Shown here: one piece after another, positions 44,277-53,430 of the stretch
Numbering within the stretch: position 1 is the stretch's first letter
How the letters are laid out: each line of letters starts with the position of its first letter
NCBI RefSeq assembly: GCF_032248455.1
Contig: NZ_JAVTTP010000001.1
Span: 2,106,501 to 2,170,500, forward strand
Source of the DNA: Pricia mediterranea
GTDB taxonomy: Bacteria; Bacteroidota; Bacteroidia; Flavobacteriales; Flavobacteriaceae
Direction: 5' to 3'
DNA length: 64,000 nucleotides
The notes under the pieces: generated by a model
Databases searched by the model: none
Told to the model about the DNA's origin: nothing
The model's input: the letters and a program-made list of their open reading frames with translations, nothing else
Translations under genes and position numbers: made by a program

Positions 44277-45263
44277 TTATAAAATAAACGCGTTCGCTGC
44301 AAAGGCAAGTCCCCCGCCAGAACCAATGAAAAAAACGAGGTCGTCCTCCTTTATTTTCTTTTGTTCCCAGGCCTCGTGAAAGGCCATCGGGATGCAGGCC
44401 GATCCCGTATAGCCGTAATCGTGCATCACGGTGTGGGCCTTATTTTTATCAACATCCAAGATACGAAGGGTTTCCCATATGGCGTTGATATTGATCTGGG
44501 TGATAAAAAATTGGTCCACTTCGCTTATCCCGACCTTCATTCGATGGGAAAGCTCCCTCGCAAGGTCGCTCCACATTTGGGGATTGAGTTCGGCGGGGAA
44601 TTTTTTAACGAACTTAAGTTTATGATCGTTTCGCTCCAGCACGTCCTTAGAAACGGGATTTTTGGTACCGCCGCCATAAATGCCCATCCAATCCGCATAT
44701 TGTCCTTGGGAAGCTAGTTTTCCGGCTTGGTGGCCCCTGTTCATTTCCTCCGTGGAAGTAAGGACCATCGCCCCCGCCCCGTCGGCAAAAAGGGTAACGG
44801 TTTTTTTGTCCGCCTTGTCCAGATACTTGCTCATGGCGTAGGCGCCAACGACCAGCACGTTGTTTACCGAACCGCTGCGGATGTAGTGCGTGGCGGTCTC
44901 CGTGGCCGTGACGAACCCGGCACAGGCGGCGTTGAGGTCGAAGGTGCCGGCGTTCTCGTTCCCCAACCGGTACTGTAAGACGGCTGCCGTAGAGGGAGAC
45001 ACGTATTCGGGGGTGTCCGTCGCTACGATGATCAGGTCAATGTCATCCGGTTTTAGCTGGGCATTTTTTAAAGCCGACAAAGCGGCACTTTCGCAAAGAT
45101 CTGCCGTAGACTCGTTCTCCTTGCACCATCGACGTTCGTAAATATGGACGTTCTCGCGAAGCCAGGTATCGACATCCTCGCCCAGCAACTCATTGAAATA
45201 AGCGTTGGGCAAGGTGAGCTCGGGGACGTACATCCCCGAGGAAATTATTTTTGCATTCTTCAT
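44277..45263 (-). CDS. KAS III-like protein lacking the catalytic His and Asn
   Basis: 328 aa from the ATG at 45263; the longer frame adds 19 Arg/Cys-rich residues that do not look natural. FabH fold with the active-site Cys114 kept in LNAACAGFVTATE and the C-terminal FFIGSGGGLAFAAN. In FabH the next residues are PHQAN and YGNTTSG; here they are TQININ (Gln256) and YGYTGS (Tyr285), so the decarboxylating His and Asn are gone. Such proteins are usually acyltransferases or chain-handling partners, not true ketosynthases. Next to the acyl-CoA synthetase it may take the acyl group from that enzyme. Confidence 0.85.
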   Translation of the reverse strand: MKNAKIISSGMYVPELTLPNAYFNELLGEDVDTWLRENVHIYERRWCKENESTADLCESAALSALKNAQLKPDDIDLIIVATDTPEYVSPSTAAVLQYRLGNENAGTFDLNAACAGFVTATETATHYIRSGSVNNVLVVGAYAMSKYLDKADKKTVTLFADGAGAMVLTSTEEMNRGHQAGKLASQGQYADWMGIYGGGTKNPVSKDVLERNDHKLKFVKKFPAELNPQMWSDLARELSHRMKVGISEVDQFFITQININAIWETLRILDVDKNKAHTVMHDYGYTGSACIPMAFHEAWEQKKIKEDDLVFFIGSGGGLAFAANAFIL

Positions 45264-45342
45264 GTAACTAATTTGTTTTCCGGTCAAGGCATGCCTACGG
45301 CACCTTGGGCAGCGTTTCAACTTGGACTTGCCACTGGCCCTT

Positions 45343-45399
45343 AGAGACTGTTTTGAATTGTGTGATTAGAGCTTTTATAGGTCGTTCAAAACAGTCTCT
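45343..45399. repeat. 57-bp palindromic repeat at the end of the TonB receptor gene
   Basis: The left arm AGAGACTGTTTTGAA and the right arm TTCAAAACAGTCTCT are perfect inverted copies (15 bp) around a 27-base loop. It sits exactly at the 3' end of the TonB receptor gene and overlaps its stop codon by one base, so it may also serve as a terminator. Same family as 2104-2160 and, at the termini, 54869-55031. Confidence 0.6.
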
Positions 45400-47855
45400 T
45401 AATCCAAATGGATTTTTGTTTCCAAAACATAGAGTCCTTTTGTCGGCGGGGCGGCGGTAAATTCGCGCAGCTCATTGTTGAATAGGTTGGTGGCGGCCAG
45501 GGAGATCGTCACCTTATCGCTGACCTTGTACCCGATGTTGAGATCGAAGGTTACGAATCCGCCTAAGGGACCGTAGTTATAGGAATCTCCGCTAGGGGCA
45601 TCCTCAACAATGGGCACGCCCCTATAGGTCATCCCCGGAATGGTCTCGGAAGCGATCTGGAAACTGGAAAAATAGTTGTACTGCTGAACCGCCCGTCCGA
45701 AGATCGATCCAAAAAACCGAGATCCGTAATAGTTCAATCCCAGACCGCCTTTGTTTTTCGGTGCATTGACCAAGAAATCCAGGAAATTCACCTCCCCGTC
45801 ATTATTGAAATCGTTGTCGGAATTGTCTTCGTCGAACGAATAGTCAAAATAGGAGTAGTTGGCCGTCATGCTCCATTCCGGCGAAATGGAATAGGTAAGG
45901 CTAAGATCGGCCCCGTAGGTGTTGACCTCGCCGAAGTTGATGTAGGTGGCGACCAAGCCGTTCAGGCCTGCATAACCCGCCTGCACCTCCTCAATTGGGG
46001 TGTCGCCGCGTTCGGTGGCCACACCAATTACCGTAACGGGACTCAAAAAGTCTTTGTTGACGTTATAGTAGGCGTTCACATCGGTGTACAGGTTTTCTGC
46101 CAGAGTACCGCGATAACCGATTTCGTATGTGGTTACTTTCTCGACATCCTGGGGATCGATCTTTGAGCCGTCGGCCAGGGTAAATCCTTCGGCGTTTCCG
46201 AGAATCAGGCCGGAGAAAAGGTTCCCATACATATTCAAAATGGTCGGGGCGGCAATGCCTTGCCCGTAAGTCAATCTAAAACTCCCTTTTTCCAGCTCCT
46301 TCGACAGCCCTAGCTTTGGAATAAAATTGGTGCCGTAAATATCGTGGTTGTCCACTCGAGCCGCGGCCAAGGCCTTGAAACCGCTGCCGAAATCGTAGTT
46401 CAAATGCAGATATCCGCCGATTTGAGATACGTCGATACTATCGTCCTCATTTTGGTCTAACAAGTAAGTGCCCAAACTGTTGGCCATATCCTTTTGATAC
46501 TGGAGGCCGGTAATCAGCTCCAAACTTTCGAAGAAGGTGTTGTTATACTGAACCTCGGCGTTCCATCTTTTGGAGTCGTCCTTAAAACGCGCCCCCGTTT
46601 CGTAGGAATACTCGCCAGCGGCTTCCTCCGGACTCAAGCCCGCATCGATACCGGCATAGTATCTTTTGGTACGATCATCAATGGAGTAGGTGTCATCGGT
46701 CTTACTGGTGGTCAAATAGGTCTGCGCAAAAAAGTTCTTGGTGTTGAACCGCAGCTGGAATACGTTGATACGCCAGTCGATGATCTGGTTCCTGCCCACG
46801 TTCGTCGGCGAAAGGTAGGTACTGTTGCTATGGCCGTAGGTGGCAATCAGGTCGGTACCCGCCTTCGGGGTGAAGTAAGCGCTGGCCTCGGTCTTGAAGA
46901 ACTCGACGTCATTGTCAAGCTCCAGTTCCCGATACGCCTCCTTCACGCCATCGGCCCCAGGGCTGCCGTCCGCCGCTTTTCTATCGATATAGACCGAATC
47001 GGCGTAGATGAATTCCGTAGCCTTGGTATATTCCCCGGTAGCCTTGAAGGCCCATTTATCGTTGAATTTTTTGGCATAGCGTAACCTGCCGGAGTAATAG
47101 GCATTGCCATCGCCGTTCACGCCAATATTTCCTGCCACCGTAAGACCTTGGTGTCTTCTGGGGTCTTTAGTGATGGTATTGATCAGTCCGTTATGCGCAT
47201 TGGGACCGTAGAGGGTCGCATTCGGACCCAAAATCAGTTCGACCTGTTCGATATCTTCCTTAATGGTCGTAGTCAGCGGGCCCATTGGGAGTCCCGTTGC
47301 GATAAGCGATGAAATCCGATTATCGACCACCTGTAGGTTCTTTGAATTGAAATTGGAATTAAACCCCCTAATGTTAAAGGCCGGGGCGGCAATTCCCGCC
47401 CTAAAGTAATCGACTCCTTTTTTACGGGCCAAAAGTTCTGCCGGATTTCCAGCGTAGCGTTCGATTTCACGGGCCCCGATGGTAATGACCGTGGCGGTGG
47501 AATTAGTCAGTTTTTCGGCTTTTTTGGAGCCGGAATAGACCACCACCTCTTCGAGGGCCTGCCCCTGTGACAGTGTGAAATCCACGGTAACACCTTCCGA
47601 CACCTCCACGTTCTTCGAGGAAGGTGAAAAGCCTACGTAGGAAGCCTCGATCAGAAGATTGCCCGCGGGAACGGTCAGTTGGTAATTCCCGTCCATATCG
47701 GCGGTCGCACCCACGCTGATTTCAACGGCATAGACCGTAGCGCCGGCGAGTCCGGCCCCATCTTGGTCGATTACTTTTCCGGTGACCGTCACTTGCTGTG
47801 CGTTCATGGCGATACAGCTGGCCAAGAACATCACGATTACTGCTACATGTTTCAT
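45399..47855 (-). CDS. TonB-dependent receptor with N-terminal CarboxypepD-like domain
   Basis: 818 aa. Signal peptide (MKHVAVIVMFLASCIAMNAQ), a beta-sandwich carboxypeptidase-regulatory-like domain (about 21-110), then plug and 22-stranded beta-barrel. The plug begins at GSKKAEKLTNSTATVITIGAREI, and FNIRGFNSNFNSKNLQVVDNR and VELILGPNATLYGPNAHNGLINTITKDP are typical plug sequences. The C-terminus ends in an aromatic-poor LETKIHLD. A DFNNDGEVNFLD segment around residue 690-705 looks like an EF-hand-type calcium loop in an extracellular region. The substrate is unknown, and no SusD partner is encoded next to it. Confidence 0.92.
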   Translation of the reverse strand: MKHVAVIVMFLASCIAMNAQQVTVTGKVIDQDGAGLAGATVYAVEISVGATADMDGNYQLTVPAGNLLIEASYVGFSPSSKNVEVSEGVTVDFTLSQGQALEEVVVYSGSKKAEKLTNSTATVITIGAREIERYAGNPAELLARKKGVDYFRAGIAAPAFNIRGFNSNFNSKNLQVVDNRISSLIATGLPMGPLTTTIKEDIEQVELILGPNATLYGPNAHNGLINTITKDPRRHQGLTVAGNIGVNGDGNAYYSGRLRYAKKFNDKWAFKATGEYTKATEFIYADSVYIDRKAADGSPGADGVKEAYRELELDNDVEFFKTEASAYFTPKAGTDLIATYGHSNSTYLSPTNVGRNQIIDWRINVFQLRFNTKNFFAQTYLTTSKTDDTYSIDDRTKRYYAGIDAGLSPEEAAGEYSYETGARFKDDSKRWNAEVQYNNTFFESLELITGLQYQKDMANSLGTYLLDQNEDDSIDVSQIGGYLHLNYDFGSGFKALAAARVDNHDIYGTNFIPKLGLSKELEKGSFRLTYGQGIAAPTILNMYGNLFSGLILGNAEGFTLADGSKIDPQDVEKVTTYEIGYRGTLAENLYTDVNAYYNVNKDFLSPVTVIGVATERGDTPIEEVQAGYAGLNGLVATYINFGEVNTYGADLSLTYSISPEWSMTANYSYFDYSFDEDNSDNDFNNDGEVNFLDFLVNAPKNKGGLGLNYYGSRFFGSIFGRAVQQYNYFSSFQIASETIPGMTYRGVPIVEDAPSGDSYNYGPLGGFVTFDLNIGYKVSDKVTISLAATNLFNNELREFTAAPPTKGLYVLETKIHLD

Positions 47856-47988
47856 TGTTTTTGTATTTAGTGGTTAATAGACTTTATTGTTTTAATCGAG
47901 TTGCGGCGAGGTTTGCTTTTTCGCTTCATCGGCTACACTGCTGCTAACGGACTCGAGAAAGCGCGTCGCATAAAGCATTCGGACTTCC

Positions 47989-48912
47989 CTATTTTTCAAT
48001 TTCTTCCAGGATAAAATCGTTCACGGCATCGTTGCGGTCCCAGAGCACAAAATGGCCGGCCCGGTCGAGTTGTTCCGTTTTAATATTAGGATAATCCTCT
48101 TTTAATTTCTTCAGGATTTTTTCCAAGGATAATTGGGGATGTAGGATTTTATTCGGAATCAACATATCGTTCTTGCCGTAGACCACCAGTACGGGCACTT
48201 GGATATCCGGAATTTTATCGTACGCCGGCTCGGCCAGCATAGCGTGGATGCTTTTTACGATGGTGGACACATACTCCCTGTATCTTTCGGCACCCTCTTT
48301 TAATTCGAGCCTGTCCCGTAGCATAAACCGGGCGTCCTCGGGAAGTTTGTTTCCGAAAAAGTTCAAATTGAAATTCTGTTCTATCTGGACATCCGTCATG
48401 TTCAGGTAAAGCCGATCGTTGATCGTGGTATGGAACCATTGCTTCTCATCCTCGGTAAATTGCTCGAGGCCCGCTGGAGCCAAAAGCACTAGGTTTGTCA
48501 ACCAAGAAGGCTGTTGCACCGCGGCCAGATACATGGCAATCTGTCCGCCCATGGAATGCCCGACCAAAGTGACATTTTCCAGTTTTTTTAGTTCGATGAA
48601 TTCCGCTATGACTTTGGCGTAGTTGGCCATCCCGGGAACAAAACTACCGAGTTCCGTCGCGCCATACCCGGGAAGGTCGGGGGCAACTACGACCGCTTTT
48701 TCGGCCAAGGCGGACAGGTTCTTTCTAAAAGCCTTGGAATTGCTTCCCAGCCCGTGGATCAGTACGATGGTGTTGTCCCCGTCCCCCGTCTGTCGGTAGT
48801 TCAGGGTAATATTGCTTTTCGGCAGCGACAGTTCCGAGTGTTCGATATTTTGGCTCATGAGGGGCATAGCGGTTAAAACGATGATGGTCAAAAGAAGGAG
48901 TCTAACTTGCAT
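47989..48912 (-). CDS. Exported alpha/beta hydrolase
   Basis: 307 aa. The N-terminal signal peptide (MQVRLLLLTIIVLTAMPLMSQN) sends it to the periplasm. Catalytic Ser120 in LVGHSMGGQIAMYLA, oxyanion motif LIHGLGSNSKAF, acid in VYGKNDMLIPNK, and His in DRAGHFVLWDRND. It overlaps the start of the symporter gene by 11 bases, so it is translationally coupled to it. Probably hydrolyses an ester or amide that the symporter then imports. Substrate class not visible. Confidence 0.88.
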   Translation of the reverse strand: MQVRLLLLTIIVLTAMPLMSQNIEHSELSLPKSNITLNYRQTGDGDNTIVLIHGLGSNSKAFRKNLSALAEKAVVVAPDLPGYGATELGSFVPGMANYAKVIAEFIELKKLENVTLVGHSMGGQIAMYLAAVQQPSWLTNLVLLAPAGLEQFTEDEKQWFHTTINDRLYLNMTDVQIEQNFNLNFFGNKLPEDARFMLRDRLELKEGAERYREYVSTIVKSIHAMLAEPAYDKIPDIQVPVLVVYGKNDMLIPNKILHPQLSLEKILKKLKEDYPNIKTEQLDRAGHFVLWDRNDAVNDFILEEIEK

Positions 48913-50404
48913 AGGCCTTGGTTTTCATGGGTTTGACAACATAGATGGCCGTGCCGACCGCTGTGGAGGCCATCAGGGCGATGGCCGACGCCACGGCCGG
49001 ATTTCTTACCGTGGCCCCCTCCATATAGGGGGTCAACTCTAAATAATAAATCCCGAAATGGGTGGCTATTGCGACTATGGAGCCGACAATCGGAATAAAT
49101 CGATTCGTGGTCGTGGTAAAAATGCCGAAGAACACGGGTACGAAAGCCGCCGAAAAAAAAGCATAGACCCCGTTTTGGGCAAAAATTCCCACGCTCAGGC
49201 TGGGGTTGACCAGCTGTTCGTAAGACAGACCTATGGCCGCAAGGGCAACAAAGAGGGTAACGCCCAAATTAATGTGAATCGGTTTGAGGTTTTTCCCATA
49301 CCGTCCTAAGACCGGCATGATCAGGTCATTGGTCAAGGTAGTCGGGATGGCTTGTATCAAGCCTTCCAAGGTGGAGAGTCCCGCTGCGATCAATCCCAAA
49401 ATGACCAAAATGCCCACATAAATAGGAAACCGATCTACCACGTAAGCGGGAATGATTCCGTCCATATTCAATACTTCTCCCCCGTGCATCAGATCGGGAA
49501 AGCTCAACCGGGCATATAAACCGGTAATCACCACGGAAAAGAAAACCACCAACAAGAGGATGGAATACATCAAAAACCGGTTGACCTGGGCATCCCTTTT
49601 TATAAGTAGGGATTTCGTCAAAATGTGGGGTTGACAAACGATGGCGATACCGACAATTGCATTACAGACCACCACTTCGAAAAAATCCCGGAAAAGCGGA
49701 CTCGATTTGTTAAAGGTCTTGACCAGATGCGGGTCGATGGCGCTAAGCCTTGCCATGATGGATTCCTGTCCGGCAGCCATAAAATATTCCGCCCCCGAGC
49801 CCAGAAGCAAAACCGCTACCACGATCATCATGACCGCCTGCAACGAGTTGGTATAGACCATGGAATTGGCGCCCCCGGCCAACATGTACGTAAAAACAAC
49901 GACCACTAGAATAATAAGGATGGTCAGTTCATCGGCGGACAGGGCCTTGGCGATCACTTTGGTAATTCCCACACAGATCAACACGATAAACGTAATCAGC
50001 AGGGCGCTCAGCAATCCAAAAAACACCTTTAAGAACGACGATCCGTAGCGTTTGCCCACCCAATCGGCTATGGTCAACGACTTTACATTGATACCATATT
50101 GCCTAAAGCGTTTCATCAATACCACCAACGCCACAAAAATTGCGAGCGGCATGACCACCCCAAAAGCCAGATAGGCACTGACCCCGTATAAGGCGATAAA
50201 CCCGGGATTAATGATAAAAGTGGCGGCACTGGTCAAGGATGCCGCCAAGGAAAGGGCTACGGAAAACGATGAAAACGATTTACTGCCCAAGGCATAGGTC
50301 TCGATACTTTCGTCTTTTGCCCTTGACTTTATGACCAAATAGCACAGGATGCCCACAAAAACGACCAAAGAGGTCAGCGTCAGTATCGGATAATATTCGT
50401 TCAT
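48902..50404 (-). CDS. Sodium:solute symporter (SSS family, PutP/PanF-like)
   Basis: 500 aa, about 13 helices. SSS motifs are AASLTSAATFIINPGFIALYGVSAYLAF (the conserved second-helix and following region), LAGGANSMVYTNSLQAVMM and a C-terminal ILGLIAAGLSTLEGLIQAIPT. Shorter than the sugar-type symporter at 24716-26524 and closer to proline/pantothenate-type transporters, so an organic acid or amino acid is plausible. Translationally coupled to the exported alpha/beta hydrolase downstream. Confidence 0.87.
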   Translation of the reverse strand: MNEYYPILTLTSLVVFVGILCYLVIKSRAKDESIETYALGSKSFSSFSVALSLAASLTSAATFIINPGFIALYGVSAYLAFGVVMPLAIFVALVVLMKRFRQYGINVKSLTIADWVGKRYGSSFLKVFFGLLSALLITFIVLICVGITKVIAKALSADELTILIILVVVVFTYMLAGGANSMVYTNSLQAVMMIVVAVLLLGSGAEYFMAAGQESIMARLSAIDPHLVKTFNKSSPLFRDFFEVVVCNAIVGIAIVCQPHILTKSLLIKRDAQVNRFLMYSILLLVVFFSVVITGLYARLSFPDLMHGGEVLNMDGIIPAYVVDRFPIYVGILVILGLIAAGLSTLEGLIQAIPTTLTNDLIMPVLGRYGKNLKPIHINLGVTLFVALAAIGLSYEQLVNPSLSVGIFAQNGVYAFFSAAFVPVFFGIFTTTTNRFIPIVGSIVAIATHFGIYYLELTPYMEGATVRNPAVASAIALMASTAVGTAIYVVKPMKTKAYAS

Positions 50405-50800
50405 AAGGGGATTGGACTTTTTTTGACGGTAATCCGTTCAATCGGTTGACCAATATAGAGACAATCCCTTCCATTTTGATACTTGTAAATTCAGATTTAT
50501 GATATGGACTTTTTTAACGCCGATGCCAAAGCGAGACCACAAGCCATCCCTTTTTGTCGCTAAAAGCGTGTTTTTGGGCACAACATCCTGCGGAGCGAGT
50601 AGTTTTATCAATTTATTCCTTCAGGTCAAGCCAGTTTCTTTAAGTTTGTCCACATCCTTTTAAAATATTGCAACCACCTAATATATAGATATATAACGCC
50701 CTTTTTATAATTATACCAATTAAAGTCAATCCCAATAAATTAATAATGCCTAATTTAACCGTACGAAAATAGCGATAGCTTTGGTTCAAAACGTATACAA
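50405..50800. other. 396-base intergenic region between the symporter and SDR genes
   Basis: AT-rich, no gene and no long repeat that I can see. The right end holds the SDR promoter element (50776-50783). No exact promoter match was found for the symporter on the minus strand. Confidence 0.5.
50776..50783 (+). promoter_or_regulatory. Promoter -7 element of the SDR gene
   Basis: TAGCTTTG, exact TAnnTTTG match, 17 bases before the start codon at 50801; a TTT near 50754 is a weak -33 candidate. Confidence 0.55.
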
Positions 50801-51538
50801 ATGGAAAGACTAAAGGACAAAGTAGCCGTTATAACCGGTGGAGCGAACGGAATAGGAAAAATCACCGTTGACAAATTTCTGGACGAGGGCGCCCAGGTCA
50901 TCTGCTGGGATATCAACGCCGATGCCGGAAAAAAGCTGCTGGCCGAAAACGAGGGCAAGGCCCTAAAGTTCGAAAAAGTCAACACCGTGAACAAGGCCGA
51001 GGTCGATCAGGCGGTGAACGACATTATCACCACTTATGGGCGTATTGACATTTTGATCAACAATGCCGGAATCACCCGGGACGCAACCCTTAAAAAGATG
51101 ACCCCGGATCAATGGCAGTCCGTTTTAGACGTCAACCTGACCGGCGTTTTTAACTGTACGCAGTCCATCTCGGCCCATATGGTCGAAAAAGGATCCGGAA
51201 AGATTGTCAACGCCTCGTCGGTAGTCGGGCTGTACGGGAATTTCGGACAGAGCAACTATGTGGCTACCAAATCAGGCGTAATCGGTCTTACCAAGGTATG
51301 GGCCAGGGAGCTTGGCAGAAAGGGTATCAATGTAAACGCCGTGGCCCCAGGATTTATCGCCACCGAAATGGTAGAGACCATCCCAAAAAAGGTGATTGCG
51401 GACCTGGAATCGAAAACTCCTTTGGGCCGTCTGGGGAAGCCTGAGGATATCGCCAATGCCTATGTCTTTTTATCCTCCGAAGAGGCCAGTTTTATTAACG
51501 GAACGACCTTGAGTGTAGACGGGGGGCTAGTGATGTAG
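50801..51538 (+). CDS. Short-chain dehydrogenase, acetoacetyl-CoA/3-oxoacyl-ACP reductase type
   Basis: 245 aa. Classical NAD(P)-dependent SDR: GGANGIGK cofactor loop, NNAG, and the catalytic Asn112, Ser140, Tyr153 and Lys157 (QSNYVATKSG). Ends in SVDGGLVM. It resembles FabG/PhaB, so a beta-ketoacyl or acetoacetyl thioester is the likely substrate. Divergently oriented at the edge of the acyl-CoA synthetase/KAS III/TonB receptor locus, where reversible hydroxyacyl/ketoacyl conversion would fit. Confidence 0.92.
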   Translation: MERLKDKVAVITGGANGIGKITVDKFLDEGAQVICWDINADAGKKLLAENEGKALKFEKVNTVNKAEVDQAVNDIITTYGRIDILINNAGITRDATLKKMTPDQWQSVLDVNLTGVFNCTQSISAHMVEKGSGKIVNASSVVGLYGNFGQSNYVATKSGVIGLTKVWARELGRKGINVNAVAPGFIATEMVETIPKKVIADLESKTPLGRLGKPEDIANAYVFLSSEEASFINGTTLSVDGGLVM

Positions 51539-51630
51539 CGTAGCCGCCATCCAACAGTAAGCGAGCATACGACCGTCATTTAGATTGTATTGAGTTATTA
51601 AGGCAGCTAGGCTATGTTGAATCTGGTGCA

Positions 51631-53019
51631 ATGAAACTAAAGAAGTTTACCGAATTCTCTGACTCACTGCTCCCCCACGAGGCGCTGTTATTGGAGAATT
51701 CCGTCCAGTTTCAGGATTCCGACCGCGTTGCTATTTTTAAAATCGTAAAACACAATGCCCTTTCAAAGGATACAAAAAGGGCGTTCGACCTCGGCATCGA
51801 CAAGCGCAAGTATTCGCACCTCATGAACTGGATGCAGGCGCGGCTTGAGGACCACTGTACCGACAAGTACTACAAACGTCTTAACTATTTCGACAACCAG
51901 ATCAAGACCGACGCCATCTCCTCGGCCGAGGAAAAAGAACTGCTCAAGCTTATCAAAGACTATCAACCACATCGTTTTCACTTTATCCGGTTCTATGAAG
52001 TGGTCAAAAACTACCTGAATTTTCTATTGGTGCGGGTTCGGTTAAACGATTACGGACTTATCAACCGTTTCGTTCATAATTATCACGACGACTACATCCG
52101 CAATAAGGATATCAGCAACCGGATGACCCAGGCGACCTCCGATATCGTCACCGAGTATCACGGCAACCAACTCTCCCAAAACTCGCTTAAATGGGCCCCT
52201 TGGCTAAAACGCCTGTTCGAGGACGCGGAAATCGACGGGTCGAACCGGTACCAAACCTTGATCTTGCTATCCTATCTCGCCCTGCTCAAGAACGACCTAC
52301 TACACGCGACCATTGCATGCTACGACGCGCTGGAGCCCCGACTGACCGATGGTTCGTACTACTCCAGAAAGCTATTGCTCAACTTTTACGGCAACAGGCA
52401 GTTGATCTTAATGAAACTAAATCGATATGACCAGGCCCTCCACTTCGGACGTCTGTCCATTATGGAGCAAGGGAACGACTACATCATGTACCTCAACAAT
52501 TATTGTTTTAATCTCTTAAAGCTCGGGCGGCCCGAAGAAGCCTTGCGCATTCTCAAGGAGGCCCTACCGTTCGCCCGGCAGATGTCGAACAAATACAACA
52601 AATCGCTTTTCATCTCATCGCTGGTCAAATGCTATAACGACAACGGAGAGTTCGCTACAGCCCGCCAATATGCCGAAAACCAGCTCGCCCTGAACGAAAA
52701 GGATATTGTGGAGCACAATTGGAACAAATTCTTTAGAACTTATCTGGAAACCCTGCTTCACCTGTATGAATACCGACAGGCCAAGCGGACTCTAAAACGG
52801 TATGGACTTTTGGAACGGGAAAGCGGACTTTTAAAAACCTATGCCGGTTTTCCGTATTTTAGGTGGTTCAAGGCGTTTATTGATTACAAGGAAGGGAATA
52901 CGAGCGGCATCCAATTCAGAAAATCGATCCTTCGCGAGAGGGAAAGAATGGCCCTGGTACACGATGCCAAACCTTCTGAAAGCGTGATGTTGTTGTTGAA
53001 GGATGCCCTGCGAGGGTGA
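51631..53019 (+). CDS. Helical-repeat (TPR-like) protein of unknown function
   Basis: 462 aa, almost entirely alpha-helical with alternating aromatic and charged residues. Residues about 270-400 contain TPR-like helices (NYCFNLLKLGRPEEALRIL, NGEFATARQYAENQLALN). No signal peptide and no catalytic motif that I can recognise. It follows the SDR gene by about 90 bases without an obvious promoter. TPR-like scaffolds often organise protein complexes; what it does here is unknown. Confidence 0.75.
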   Translation: MKLKKFTEFSDSLLPHEALLLENSVQFQDSDRVAIFKIVKHNALSKDTKRAFDLGIDKRKYSHLMNWMQARLEDHCTDKYYKRLNYFDNQIKTDAISSAEEKELLKLIKDYQPHRFHFIRFYEVVKNYLNFLLVRVRLNDYGLINRFVHNYHDDYIRNKDISNRMTQATSDIVTEYHGNQLSQNSLKWAPWLKRLFEDAEIDGSNRYQTLILLSYLALLKNDLLHATIACYDALEPRLTDGSYYSRKLLLNFYGNRQLILMKLNRYDQALHFGRLSIMEQGNDYIMYLNNYCFNLLKLGRPEEALRILKEALPFARQMSNKYNKSLFISSLVKCYNDNGEFATARQYAENQLALNEKDIVEHNWNKFFRTYLETLLHLYEYRQAKRTLKRYGLLERESGLLKTYAGFPYFRWFKAFIDYKEGNTSGIQFRKSILRERERMALVHDAKPSESVMLLLKDALRG

Positions 53020-53060
53020 CAATCTTTCCTATAATTTATAAACCAAACCCATTTTAATTC

Positions 53061-53390
53061 ATGTTTAAAAACAATCTCTCTATGCTATTGTTCCTGCTGA
53101 GTGCATCTTGCATCGGGCAGGAACTAAAGCTAGACAGCCTACTTGCTGACTTTTATGACCGTCCGGAAATTATAATGGTCGCCGCGCATCGGGCGGCACA
53201 CCAAAGGCATCCTGAAAATTCATTGGCGGCCGTACAGGAGAGCATACGACTCGGTATCGACATTATCGAAATCGACCTAAGAATGAGCAAGGACGGTAAA
53301 TTTGTTTTAATGCACGATAGCACAGTCGATAGAACAACCAATGGCACTGGCAGCGTAAGCGACCTCAGGGCACACAAGCTGCACCGTTAG
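53061..53390 (+). pseudogene. Truncated glycerophosphodiester phosphodiesterase
   Basis: 109 aa only, against roughly 250-300 for an intact family member. It has a signal-peptide-like start (MFKNNLSMLLFLLSASCIG) and the conserved N-terminal catalytic elements: AAHRAAHQRHPENSL (HR and EN), IIEIDLRMSKDGKF (E and D) and MHDSTVDRTTNGTGSV. The reading frame then stops, and the C-terminal half of the barrel is missing. It abuts the end of a convergent phosphatase gene, so a deletion at this junction is the likely cause. Confidence 0.72.
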
Positions 53391-53430
53391 CTGTTCTCGA
53401 GCGCTCTTCTACTCTTTTTTACGGAAGAAC

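Noticed and set aside
42700-51538. OleABCD-type olefin synthesis cluster.
   Set aside because: An AMP-ligase, a thiolase-fold protein, an alpha/beta hydrolase and an SDR are all present, but the hydrolase has a signal peptide, the KAS protein lacks the OleA catalytic His and Asn, and the SDR is a classical FabG-type enzyme, not the extended OleD type.
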